A stretch of 64,000 bases of DNA from Clostridiales bacterium (lineage in GTDB: Bacteria; Bacillota; Clostridia; Christensenellales; CAG-314). Position numbers and translations under genes: made by a program. The notes under the pieces are model-generated. The model worked only from the letters and a program-made list of their open reading frames with translations, was not told where the DNA came from and did not search any database. Positions 26,798-34,442 of the stretch are shown here, in pieces. Numbering within the stretch: the stretch's first letter is position 1; every line of letters begins with the position of its first letter. Location of the stretch: contig JAFLVM010000002.1 in the NCBI GenBank assembly GCA_022508305.1, positions 1 to 64,000 on the forward strand, written 5' to 3'.

Positions 26798-27498
26798 AAC
26801 TAATTGATTTTCTTAAAAAGCTACTGGACAAACTGTCGCTGTCGCAAAAAGCAGTGCATTACCTGTGTGGCTCGGAAGCGCTGCCTCATCCTTTGTCTGC
26901 CGAGGAGGAAAGTGACTTACTTGTGAAAATCAGTAACGGTGACGTCGCCGCTAAAGACAAGCTTGTAGAACACAATTTGCGGCTTGTAGTGTTTCTTGCT
27001 AAGAAATTTGAAAGTAGTGGACTTGATATGGAAGACCTTGTGTCCGTGGGCACGATAGGACTTATCAAGGCAATCAACAGCTTCAAGCCGGAAAAGCAAA
27101 TCAAGCTTGCTACCTACGCCAGTCGCTGTATTGAAAATGAAATATTGATGTATCTCAGGAAACTGTCCAAGCGCAAGGCGGAGGTAAGTCTTGACGAACC
27201 GCTAAACGTGGACGGCGAGGGAAATGAATTACTGCTTGCCGACATTTTGGGTACTGACAGCGACGCAATCTACACGCACGTGGAAAGTCAAGTAGAAAGG
27301 CAGCTGCTTGAGGAGGGCTTGTCGCGCCTGTCTAAACGCGAGCAACAAATAATAGAAATGCGTTTCGGCTTGGACGGCGAAGACGAACGCACGCAAAAGG
27401 AAGTCGCTGATTTACTCGGAATTTCACAGTCCTACATTTCCCGTCTTGAAAAGAAAATTATCAACCGCCTCAAAAAAGAGATAGGTAAATTAGTGTAA
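26794..27498 (+). CDS. sigE: RNA polymerase sporulation sigma factor sigma-E
   Basis: 234 residues. An amphipathic pro-sequence ([24 protein letters not shown]) is followed by the cut region [10 protein letters not shown], then region 2 [37 protein letters not shown], [18 protein letters not shown], and region 4 ending [21 protein letters not shown]. Sigma-E drives the first mother-cell programme. GGAGGTG lies inside the end of spoIIGA, so the two are translationally coupled. sigG, which follows in Bacillus, is absent here; instead a hairpin shared with the SRP RNA follows. Confidence 0.96.
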   Translation: MKLIDFLKKLLDKLSLSQKAVHYLCGSEALPHPLSAEEESDLLVKISNGDVAAKDKLVEHNLRLVVFLAKKFESSGLDMEDLVSVGTIGLIKAINSFKPEKQIKLATYASRCIENEILMYLRKLSKRKAEVSLDEPLNVDGEGNELLLADILGTDSDAIYTHVESQVERQLLEEGLSRLSKREQQIIEMRFGLDGEDERTQKEVADLLGISQSYISRLEKKIINRLKKEIGKLV

Positions 27499-27503
27499 AA
27501 TTC

Positions 27504-27515
27504 CCACCCCATATT
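27504..27515 (+). repeat. Half-copy of the CACCCCAT palindrome after sigE
   Basis: CCACCCCATATT six bases after the stop codon, followed by CATTTTTTTT; no second arm. Confidence 0.5.
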
Positions 27516-27526
27516 CATTTTTTTTG

Positions 27527-27559
27527 AAAAAAACGGCTGTTACGTCATTGTAACAGCCG
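27527..27559. terminator. Shared terminator between sigE and the SRP RNA
   Basis: CGGCTGTTAC / GTAACAGCCG perfect stem. On the minus strand it ends in seven T (strong, for the SRP RNA); on the plus strand the tail is TATATTTT. Confidence 0.85.
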
Positions 27560-27570
27560 TATATTTTGCA

Positions 27571-27842
27571 AATACTGCGCATTTGCAGTTGACAGACGAC
27601 GCCGAAACGGTATCTCGGTAGGTGGCTACTCCAAAGCTTCCTTGTGGCACACGCTCGAACTGCGTAGTGCTGCTATGTCCCCATCCTGACACGGTTTACA
27701 GTGTCACGTTGCACAAGACCTTGGTATCAACACTCCTTGCCGATTCCAGCTTTCCACGCCGAAAGCCGCCTGCAACATTCAGCCCCACTGTAGCGGATTG
27801 TGAGTAACAGGGCACCGCTAGCTCCCCGCTTAGCGCAGTAAC
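27571..27842 (-). ncRNA. ffs: Signal recognition particle RNA, long Gram-positive type
   Basis: Read on the minus strand, the 5' part contains GCTAAGCGGGGAGCTAGCGG then TGCCCTG, the Alu-domain sequence of the Bacillus scRNA. The S-domain has GTGTCAGG and ATAGCAGCA flanking the apical stem ATG-GGGA-CAT, the SRP54-binding hairpin. The 5' TACTGCGC and 3' GCGCAGTA ends pair, closing helix 5, for a total near 270 nt. It scaffolds Ffh for co-translational targeting of membrane proteins. It has its own sigma-A promoter and a T-rich terminator. Exact ends are estimates. Confidence 0.92.
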
Positions 27843-27845
27843 GAC

Positions 27846-27874
27846 ATTATACAACAGTCGCACGAATTTTGCAA
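27846..27874 (-). promoter_or_regulatory. Sigma-A promoter of the SRP RNA
   Basis: Minus strand TTGCAA, 17 bp, TATAAT, with the predicted start about seven bases downstream at the closing stem. Confidence 0.75.
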
Positions 27875-28096
27875 GTATTTATAAGTGGCGTATTTTGTCG
27901 TGTACTCGTTGCAGAAAACTTTGAGTGAAACGCTCCCGCCTCTTGTTGAATTGCAAATTGAACTTGTGGTATCAAAAGTATTATCTATATAACCTTACCG
28001 AGATATTTCGGCGTTCGTAATGTGTTGCGGCAAGAAATAGAATTAGTGGCAAGTCAAGGCGGTGAGTGGTTAAGATGAATAGGATTGCTGTACAGA

Positions 28097-28125
28097 TTGA
28101 CACTTGCGCATATGTGTGATACTAT
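28097..28125 (+). promoter_or_regulatory. Sigma-A promoter of the DUF896 gene
   Basis: Consensus TTGACA, 17 bp, TACTAT. Between the SRP promoter and this site (about 220 bp) I see no gene or structured RNA. Confidence 0.8.
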
Positions 28126-28157
28126 TTATATATTATTTGCAAAAAGGAAATTCAACC

Positions 28158-28367
28158 ATGTTAGAGGAAAAAATAAAGCGTATCAACGAACTTGCCCAAA
28201 AGAGCAAAACTCCCGAAGGACTGACTGAGGAGGAAAGGGCGGAACAAAAACAACTCCGTCAAGAGTACGTTGCCGAGTGGCGTCAAGGCGTAGTGCAGGT
28301 ACTTGACAACACCTACGTCATGGACGAAAAGGGCAACAAACGCAAACTCGAAAAGAAAGAAAAGTAA
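28158..28367 (+). CDS. DUF896 domain protein (YnzC-like)
   Basis: 69 residues: MLEEKIKRINELAQKSKTPEGLTEEERAEQKQLRQEYVAEWRQGV matches DUF896 (YnzC/YlaC group) along most of its length: an antiparallel helical hairpin in which LNELA.K.K..GLT..E..EQ..LR..Y is diagnostic. The tail is basic (KGNKRKLEKKEK). Members are small cytoplasmic proteins of unsettled function, linked in Bacillus to the SOS operon. AAAGGAAA precedes this ATG; a longer frame would start inside the promoter. Confidence 0.9.
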   Translation: MLEEKIKRINELAQKSKTPEGLTEEERAEQKQLRQEYVAEWRQGVVQVLDNTYVMDEKGNKRKLEKKEK

Positions 28368-28373
28368 AATTAC

Positions 28374-28402
28374 TTGCAATTTTTATTATATTTTGTTAGA
28401 AT
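28374..28402 (+). promoter_or_regulatory. Sigma-A promoter of the ileS leader
   Basis: TTGCAA, 17 bp, TAGAAT, about 30 bases upstream of the T-box stem I. Confidence 0.7.
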
Positions 28403-28429
28403 AAAGTTAATATAAATAGTAAATACGTT

Positions 28430-28700
28430 TGAGCAGGGACAAGACTGCGGAAGTAAATCTGCCCAGAGAGCGAACCAAACGGTGCAAGGTTCGTCCGATT
28501 TGTCCGAAAGCCATCACCCTGCGAGTACACTTTTCGAACTCGGGCAATTTTTGCGGGAAGCGAAAGTAGAAAAGTGCGGCAAGCGCTCCGTTATCTTGGC
28601 GCGCGGTATAACCTTCACGTATACGCATATGTGAAAACGTACCTGTTTGAAATGGTAACTACCTAAAATGGCTTGTTTTTCAAACATGCCATTTTTTTAT
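28430..28700 (+). ncRNA. T-box leader of ileS with AUC specifier
   Basis: Stem I is closed by GCAGGG (28433-28438) and CCCTGC (28517-28522). Just inside its 3' side is ATC (28513-28515), an isoleucine codon in the specifier position. Typical stem I landmarks GGAAGTAA, AGAGAGCGAA and GGTGCAAGG are present. TGGT at 28653-28656 could pair with the tRNA ACCA end. The leader ends in a terminator, AAATGGC...GCCATTT plus seven T (28666-28698). Uncharged tRNA-Ile should stabilise the antiterminator and switch on ileS. The exact antiterminator pairing is not resolved. Confidence 0.88.
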
Positions 28701-28714
28701 TTACAGGAGGCAAA

Positions 28715-31700
28715 ATGTCCAAATACACAAAGGTCGACAGTTCGTTGAATTTCGTTGACAGGGAAAAGAAAGTACTGAAATTTTGGAAGGACAACAAGAT
28801 TTTCGAGCAAACCGCAGCAAAAGGCGACGGTAGCTTCACGTTCTACGACGGTCCGCCGACAGCAAACGGCAAACCGCACATAGGTCACGTTCTGACCCGT
28901 TCAATTAAGGATTTAATTCCCCGCTATCAAGTAATGAAAGGCAAAAACGTTCTTCGAAAAGCCGGTTGGGACACGCACGGTCTGCCCGTTGAGCTGGAAG
29001 TGGAAAAGCTACTCGGCATCGACGGCAAAAAGCAAATCGAGGCGTACGGCATTGAGCCTTTCGTCGAGAAGTGCAAGGAATCCGTGTGGAAATACAAGGG
29101 CGAGTGGGAGCAGCTTTCTGACCGCGTGGCTTACTGGGCAGATATGGAGCGCCCCTACGTTACCTACGACAACGACTACATCGAGTCTGAGTGGTGGGCG
29201 TTGAAAACCATCTACGACAAGGGTTTGCTGTACAAGGGTTTCAAAATTGTACCATATTGCCCCCGTTGCGGTACGGCTCTTTCGTCGCACGAAGTGGCGC
29301 AGGGCTACAAGGATGTCAAAGAAAAGTCTGCCGTTGCGCGTTTCGAGTTGGTAGACGAGCCAAACACCTATTTTCTTGCTTGGACGACAACACCTTGGAC
29401 GTTGCCAAGTAACGTTGCATTGTGTATGAATGCCGAATACGACTACGTAACGGTAGAAAGTGACGGCAAACGCTACATTCTTGCAAAGGATTTGGTTGAC
29501 AAACACTTTGAAGATGGCAGCTACACAGTCGTTGACTGCAAGAAGGGCAGCGAGTACGAGCGCGTACACTACAAACCGCTGTTTACCTACGCCGACGTTC
29601 AGGGACAGGACTGCTACTACGTCACAAACGACGGTTACGTAACGCTCACCGACGGCACGGGAATAGTGCACATTGCTCCCGCATTCGGTGAGGACGACGC
29701 AAACGTAGGCAGACGTTACAATTTGCCTCTCGTTCAACTCGTGGGAGAGGACGGCAAGTTTGTGGAAAATTGCGGTGAATTGACAGGCGTATTCTGCAAG
29801 CACGCGGACAAAGCTATCCTTGCCGACCTCAAAAATCGCGGACTGCTGCATTCCGAACTCATGTTTGAGCACAGCTATCCTCATTGCTGGCGTTGCGACA
29901 CTCCGCTAATCTACTACGCGCGCAAATCTTGGTTTATCAAGATGACGGCAATCAAGGATGAACTGCTGAAGGTCAATTCCACAATCAACTGGATTCCGCC
30001 CACAATCGGCAGCGGACGTATGGGCAACTTCCTCGAAAACGTCATTGACTGGGGTATTTCCCGCGACAGGTACTGGGGAACGCCGTTGCCCATTTGGATT
30101 TGTAACAAATGCGGCAAAATTCACGTGATTGGCTCGCGCAAGGAACTTGCCGAAAAATGCGGTTGCAGTGAGAACATCGAGCTTCACCGTCCCTTCATTG
30201 ACGACTGCAAGTGGAGCTGCGACTGCGGCGGCGAGTACGTTCGCACGCCTGAAGTTATTGACTGTTGGTTTGACAGCGGCAGCATGCCCTACGCGCAATT
30301 CCATTACCCGTTTGAAAACAAAGAACTGTTCGAACGCAACTTCCCCGCTGACTTCATCAGCGAAGCGGTGGATCAGACGCGAGGCTGGTTCTACACGCTA
30401 ATCGGCGTGTCAACGTTGCTGTTTAACAAGGCTCCCTTCCGTAACTGTATCGTGTTGGGGCTTGTAGGCGACGAGCACGGCGTAAAGATGTCCAAGCACA
30501 AGGGCAACGTCGTAGACCCATGGGATAGCTTCAACAAACAAGGCGCAGACGCGGTGCGTTGGTATTTCTACACGTCAAGCGCGCCATGGCTCCCAAGTCG
30601 CTATTACGACGAGGCTGTTTCCGAAATGCAAAGAAAGTTCCTTGGTACGCTTTGGAACATCTACGCCTTCTACGTGCTGTACGCAGACATTGACGACTTC
30701 GACCCGAGTAAGTACGATTTGTCTAAGTGCAAGCTTACTTTGATGGACAGGTGGATTTTGTCCGAAGTCAACCAACTTGTCAAAAACGTTGACATGGGGT
30801 TAGGAAAATACGAAATAACCGAATCTGCCCGCGCAATAGAAAAGTTTACTGACATGCTATCCAACTGGTACGTTAGACGTTGCCGTGAGCGTTATTGGGG
30901 CAGTGAGTGGACGGCAGACAAAGAGGCTGCGTACATGACTTTGTACACGGTGCTCGATACGCTTGTCAAGGTGTCCGCTCCGTTCGTTCCCTTTATTTCC
31001 GAAAGCATTTACCAAAATATAACTGCCAATTGTTTCGACGATGCGCCGAAGTCGGTTCACCTTTGCGATTTCCCCAAGGCAGACGCAAAATATATCAACG
31101 CCAAGCTCAACAAGACTATGGAAAAGGTGCTTGATTTGGTCGTTCTCGGACGTTCCGCGCGTAATGCTGCCAACGTCAAGAACCGTCAGCCTCTTTCCAA
31201 AATGTACGTCGCAACCAACGCAAGACTGGACGACGAAATGAAGGAAATCATCCAAAACGAGCTAAATGTTAAGCAAATTGTAAAGGTCAAGTCGGCGGAC
31301 AGGTTTGCAGACTACGAAATCAAGCCTCAACTCAAAACGCTTGGACCCAAGTACGGCAAGCTGCTCGGCAAAATCCGTGAAACCTTCGCAACGCTTGGCG
31401 AAAAAGCCGCGACGGTTGTCAACAACGTCAAAAACGGCGGAAAACACGTGTTTGACCTCGACGGCGAGTCGGTAGAGGTAACGGAAAGCGATTTGCTCAT
31501 TTCAACCAAGGACAAGGAAGGCTATTCCGTTGTGTCCGACCATGGCGACACCGTGGCTCTGTGCGTAAAACTCACCAAATCGCTAAAAGAGGAGGGTTTG
31601 GTGCGCGAAATCGTGTCCAAAATTCAAACTATGCGTAAGGAGTGCGATTTTGTAGTTACCGACCGTATCACCGTTGGTTATTCTACAAACAGAAAGCTCT

Positions 31701-31903
31701 CAGGCGTAATTAGTAGACACACGCAGGATATTTTTGACGGCTGTCTTGCAGACAAGGTTGTCTCGACGACTATAAACCCTGTTTTCAAGCTGGAGCTTGA
31801 CCTTGACAAGGATAAACTGATACGCGTTCGCGGTGGCAGCTTCGTAAAACGTTGGGAAATCAACGGCGAACGCCTGTATCTCAAACTATCGAAAAGCAAA
31901 TAA
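28715..31903 (+). CDS. ileS: Isoleucyl-tRNA synthetase, long (type 2) form
   Basis: 1062 residues. The ATG is chosen because AGGAGG lies five bases before it and the T-box terminator lies further upstream. Motifs: PPTANGKPHIGHVLTRSIKD (HIGH), GWDTHGLPVELEVEK, the editing-domain WTTTPWTLPSN, and KMSKHKGNVVDP (KMSKS). The pattern GIEPFVEKCKESVWKY and the length fit the eukaryote-like IleRS type that includes mupirocin-insensitive enzymes. A Cys-rich insert CNKCGKIH...KCGC may bind zinc. It charges tRNA-Ile in the cytoplasm. The methyltransferase gene follows three bases later. Confidence 0.96.
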   Translation: MSKYTKVDSSLNFVDREKKVLKFWKDNKIFEQTAAKGDGSFTFYDGPPTANGKPHIGHVLTRSIKDLIPRYQVMKGKNVLRKAGWDTHGLPVELEVEKLLGIDGKKQIEAYGIEPFVEKCKESVWKYKGEWEQLSDRVAYWADMERPYVTYDNDYIESEWWALKTIYDKGLLYKGFKIVPYCPRCGTALSSHEVAQGYKDVKEKSAVARFELVDEPNTYFLAWTTTPWTLPSNVALCMNAEYDYVTVESDGKRYILAKDLVDKHFEDGSYTVVDCKKGSEYERVHYKPLFTYADVQGQDCYYVTNDGYVTLTDGTGIVHIAPAFGEDDANVGRRYNLPLVQLVGEDGKFVENCGELTGVFCKHADKAILADLKNRGLLHSELMFEHSYPHCWRCDTPLIYYARKSWFIKMTAIKDELLKVNSTINWIPPTIGSGRMGNFLENVIDWGISRDRYWGTPLPIWICNKCGKIHVIGSRKELAEKCGCSENIELHRPFIDDCKWSCDCGGEYVRTPEVIDCWFDSGSMPYAQFHYPFENKELFERNFPADFISEAVDQTRGWFYTLIGVSTLLFNKAPFRNCIVLGLVGDEHGVKMSKHKGNVVDPWDSFNKQGADAVRWYFYTSSAPWLPSRYYDEAVSEMQRKFLGTLWNIYAFYVLYADIDDFDPSKYDLSKCKLTLMDRWILSEVNQLVKNVDMGLGKYEITESARAIEKFTDMLSNWYVRRCRERYWGSEWTADKEAAYMTLYTVLDTLVKVSAPFVPFISESIYQNITANCFDDAPKSVHLCDFPKADAKYINAKLNKTMEKVLDLVVLGRSARNAANVKNRQPLSKMYVATNARLDDEMKEIIQNELNVKQIVKVKSADRFADYEIKPQLKTLGPKYGKLLGKIRETFATLGEKAATVVNNVKNGGKHVFDLDGESVEVTESDLLISTKDKEGYSVVSDHGDTVALCVKLTKSLKEEGLVREIVSKIQTMRKECDFVVTDRITVGYSTNRKLSGVISRHTQDIFDGCLADKVVSTTINPVFKLELDLDKDKLIRVRGGSFVKRWEINGERLYLKLSKSK

Positions 31904-31906
31904 TTT

Positions 31907-32797
31907 ATGAAAATCAACAACGAATGGAAAGATTATGAGATAATTGCCACAGGTGACGGCGAAAAGTTGGAGCGGTGGAAGGACGTGGTGTTGCTACGTC
32001 CCGATCCGCAGGTCATCTGGCATGCAGCAAAGCCGTTACACACAGTAGTAAAACCTGCCGCTCGGTATATTCGCTCCAGTAGCGGTGGCGGACACTGGGA
32101 ATTTGACAGGAAGCTGCCCGAAAGTTGGGTTGTAGGTTGGCGCAATCTCAAATTCAACGTGCGCCCAATGAACTTCAAGCATACTGGGCTTTTCCCCGAG
32201 CAAGCAGCCAACTGGGCGACCATGATTGACCTTATTCAAAATGCGGGCAGACCCATTAGCGTGCTTAACCTATTCGCCTACACGGGCGGGGCGACTGTGG
32301 CGTGTCTATCCGCAGGCGCAAGCGTGTGTCACGTGGACGCCGCCAAAAACATGGTGGAAATGGCAAAGGAAAACGTTGCACTGTCCAGTTTGAGTGAAAA
32401 GCCCGTGCGCTACATCGTGGACGACTGTCGCAAGTTTGTAAAGCGGGAAATTCGCCGGGGCAACCGTTACGATGCCATAATTCTCGACCCACCCAGCTTT
32501 GGACGGGGCGCAAACGGCGAGGAATGGAAGATTGAACGGGACATTTTCGACTTCCTGCAACTGTGTAGCGAAGTGTTGAGCGATAATCCGCTGTTTGTGT
32601 TGCTCAATTCCTACACGACGGGTTTGCAGCCTGCTGTTTTAAGTAATCTTTTGAAGCTAACCGTACCGCGCGAAGGAAGCGTTGCCGCTTATGAGGTGTG
32701 CTTACCCACTGACGAGGGTACGGTGTTACCCTGCGGAGCAAGCGGACTGTTTGTTGGCAAATATGCGCAAGTGAACAAAGGAGCAAACAATGAGTAG
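31907..32797 (+). CDS. SAM-dependent rRNA methyltransferase-like protein (RlmI/RlmK group)
   Basis: 296 residues. SAM-binding motif I is VLNLFAYTGGATVACLSAGASVCHVDAA; the acidic motif appears as VDDCRKFVKREIRRGNRYDAIILDPPSFGRG, the DPPSF catalytic signature of this methyltransferase group; FPEQAANWATMID precedes it as in RlmI-like enzymes. The usual N-terminal PUA domain is replaced by a shorter beta segment. Probably methylates a base in 23S rRNA; the exact site is unknown. It lies in an apparent RNA-related operon: ileS, this gene, then a pseudouridine synthase overlapping by eight bases. Confidence 0.88.
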   Translation: MKINNEWKDYEIIATGDGEKLERWKDVVLLRPDPQVIWHAAKPLHTVVKPAARYIRSSSGGGHWEFDRKLPESWVVGWRNLKFNVRPMNFKHTGLFPEQAANWATMIDLIQNAGRPISVLNLFAYTGGATVACLSAGASVCHVDAAKNMVEMAKENVALSSLSEKPVRYIVDDCRKFVKREIRRGNRYDAIILDPPSFGRGANGEEWKIERDIFDFLQLCSEVLSDNPLFVLLNSYTTGLQPAVLSNLLKLTVPREGSVAAYEVCLPTDEGTVLPCGASGLFVGKYAQVNKGANNE

Positions 32798-33578
32798 AAC
32801 TTTTACAATGGATGATGTGGCTATTTTGCACGAGGACAACAGTATTTTGGTAGTGGTGAAGCCGCAAAACATTCCCTCTCAAGCGGACGCGAGCGGCGAC
32901 CTCGATTTGCTGTCGCTGCTAAAACAATACATAAAGGACAAATATGCAAAACTGGGCAACGTCTATCTCGGACTTGTTCACCGTTTGGACAGACCTACGG
33001 GTGGAGTTATGGTGTTTGCAAAAAACAGCAAGGCGGCGGAGCGACTGTCCAAGCAGATTGTGGACGGCGAAATGACCAAGCAGTATCTGGCAACAGTTTT
33101 GGGCGCGCCGAAGGAAAGAAAGGGAACGCTCGTCAACTACCTCAAGAAAAACGCGCTGACCAACAACGTTTACGTAGCGACGTTTGGCGACCACAACGCA
33201 AAGAGGGCAGAGTTAAGTTACGAAGTGTTGGAAAGTAACCAAGACCTAAGCCTTGTCAAGGTGCAGTTAGGCACAGGACGCAGTCACCAAATTCGCGTTC
33301 AGTTTTCCGCTATCGGTTGTCCTGTTTTCGGTGACGTACGCTACGGCGGCGACGTTCTTGCCAAGGGCTACAATCTTGCGCTTTGGGCGTACAGGCTTGA
33401 GTTTTCCCACCCCATATCGAAAAATCGTATGGTTTTTGTGGCATATCCTCCCGAAAGCGAGCCGTGGAAACGCTTTGAAATAAGCAAATTCGTCGAAACC
33501 TTTTCCGACAGCGACGACAGCGAGGAAGACGGAGTACCTCTCTTTACCAATCCGATTGCAACGGACGACCTTGATTAA
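32790..33578 (+). CDS. RluA-family pseudouridine synthase
   Basis: 262 residues. HRLDRPTGGVMVFAKNSKAAERLSKQI holds the catalytic Asp of HRLDxxTxG. GRSHQIRVQFSAIGCPVFGDVRYGG is the second family signature and LEFSHPISKNR the third. No S4 domain is present. It converts one or more uridines in rRNA or tRNA to pseudouridine; which one cannot be told. The last 25 residues (SDSDDSEEDGVPLF) are an acidic extension not usual in the family. Start with AAAGGAG, overlapping the methyltransferase end. Confidence 0.92.
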   Translation: MSRTFTMDDVAILHEDNSILVVVKPQNIPSQADASGDLDLLSLLKQYIKDKYAKLGNVYLGLVHRLDRPTGGVMVFAKNSKAAERLSKQIVDGEMTKQYLATVLGAPKERKGTLVNYLKKNALTNNVYVATFGDHNAKRAELSYEVLESNQDLSLVKVQLGTGRSHQIRVQFSAIGCPVFGDVRYGGDVLAKGYNLALWAYRLEFSHPISKNRMVFVAYPPESEPWKRFEISKFVETFSDSDDSEEDGVPLFTNPIATDDLD

Positions 33579-33611
33579 ATGGAGGCTCGGGTATTAAATC
33601 GTACAAATTGG

Positions 33612-33642
33612 AAAAGTCCCTTAGTGTAAAGGGACTTTTTTG
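33612..33642. terminator. Bidirectional terminator between convergent genes
   Basis: AAAAGTCCCTT / AAGGGACTTTTTT hairpin; A-rich and T-rich flanks serve both strands. Confidence 0.88.
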
Positions 33643-33650
33643 TTTAAATG

Positions 33651-33664
33651 CTGATATGGGTTGA
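33651..33664 (-). repeat. Degenerate half-copy of the CACCCCAT palindrome
   Basis: Minus strand CAACCCATATCAG just after the stop of the MntP-like gene; differs by one base from the first arm at 40076. Confidence 0.4.
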
Positions 33665-33666
33665 AA

Positions 33667-34170
33667 TTATATTATTTTCGTTATTGCCAATACGAACAGT
33701 ACGACTGCGGTAAAGACGTTGGTGTGTTTGAGTTGAACCTTTTTTGCAAGGACTTGACCGAGCAGCACCGTAAAAAAGTGAGTTACGCCAAATACGAGAG
33801 GGGCAATCAGTCCTACGCCTGTCAAGGACAGATTGGCAACGGCGGCGTCCATTCCTACTGCAAATCCTATAGTACAGCTTTCTGCAAGCGTAACGGTTGA
33901 GAGAGTTGTGTTTTCCTCATCCTTACGTACAAGGCTAATCACTGCAAGTAATCCCAGTAGCGCCGCGCCAAAGTAATCGACGTTTTTGCCCAAATATTTT
34001 TCCAAAAAGGAACCGACCAAAGTGGTAACAAGACACAGTAGAAGTGTGATGAGCGCTACAGCCGAGGGTAGAATGAGATTCGCCTTTTTGCTCAATGACA
34101 GCGAAAATCCCGCCACGAAGCTGTCCAAAGAAACAATGATTGCCGTTGTTGCCACCGTAAGTATTGTCAC
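33667..34170 (-). CDS. MntP/YtaF-like manganese efflux membrane protein
   Basis: 167 residues with six predicted membrane helices and two homologous halves: IIVSLDSFVAGFSLSL in the first and TIGFAVGMDAAVANLSLTG in the second, the paired D-S-F/D-A..A.. motifs of the MntP superfamily. These export Mn(II); the YtaF branch is a sporulation membrane protein. The compact size favours the MntP domain alone. GGAGA precedes the ATG. No yybP-ykoY Mn riboswitch is seen in the short divergent region upstream. A GGGCG / CGCCC repeat lies about 45 bases before the start. Confidence 0.8.
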   Translation of the reverse strand: MTILTVATTAIIVSLDSFVAGFSLSLSKKANLILPSAVALITLLLCLVTTLVGSFLEKYLGKNVDYFGAALLGLLAVISLVRKDEENTTLSTVTLAESCTIGFAVGMDAAVANLSLTGVGLIAPLVFGVTHFFTVLLGQVLAKKVQLKHTNVFTAVVLFVLAITKII

Positions 34171-34336
34171 GAAGTATCTCCATTATTTTTCACGTAGTAC
34201 GTTGGGCGAATTTGCGCCCTATGATTTACAGTATGCGAAACGAACAAATTATGTTTTTAAGAAAACCGTGAACTGTGATGCGTAATGATTTCCGTGAGCT
34301 TAGGTAGTTTGGATTATAAAATATATAATTAAATCG

Positions 34337-34365
34337 TTGACAATCTTGCCGAATAAATGTACAAT
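34337..34365 (+). promoter_or_regulatory. Strong sigma-A promoter of the acidic-tailed surface protein
   Basis: Consensus TTGACA, 17 bp, TACAAT. Confidence 0.8.
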
Positions 34366-34442
34366 AATTGCATATGCGGTGAAAGACGCATTTTTTGCCG
34401 CGCACATAAGTTGGACGGTAGACGTCCTTCGGAGGAATAACT

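Noticed and set aside
28076..28120. Very short open frame starting MNRIAVQIDT with an upstream GGTGAG
   Set aside because: Only 14 codons, and it overlaps the promoter of the DUF896 gene.
33405..33420. CCACCCCATATCG inside the pseudouridine synthase gene resembles the intergenic palindrome arm
   Set aside because: It encodes the conserved SHPIS segment and has no second arm nearby; treated as chance.
34171..34330. Possible Mn riboswitch (yybP-ykoY) upstream of the MntP-like gene
   Set aside because: The leader is short and none of the conserved riboswitch sequence was found.
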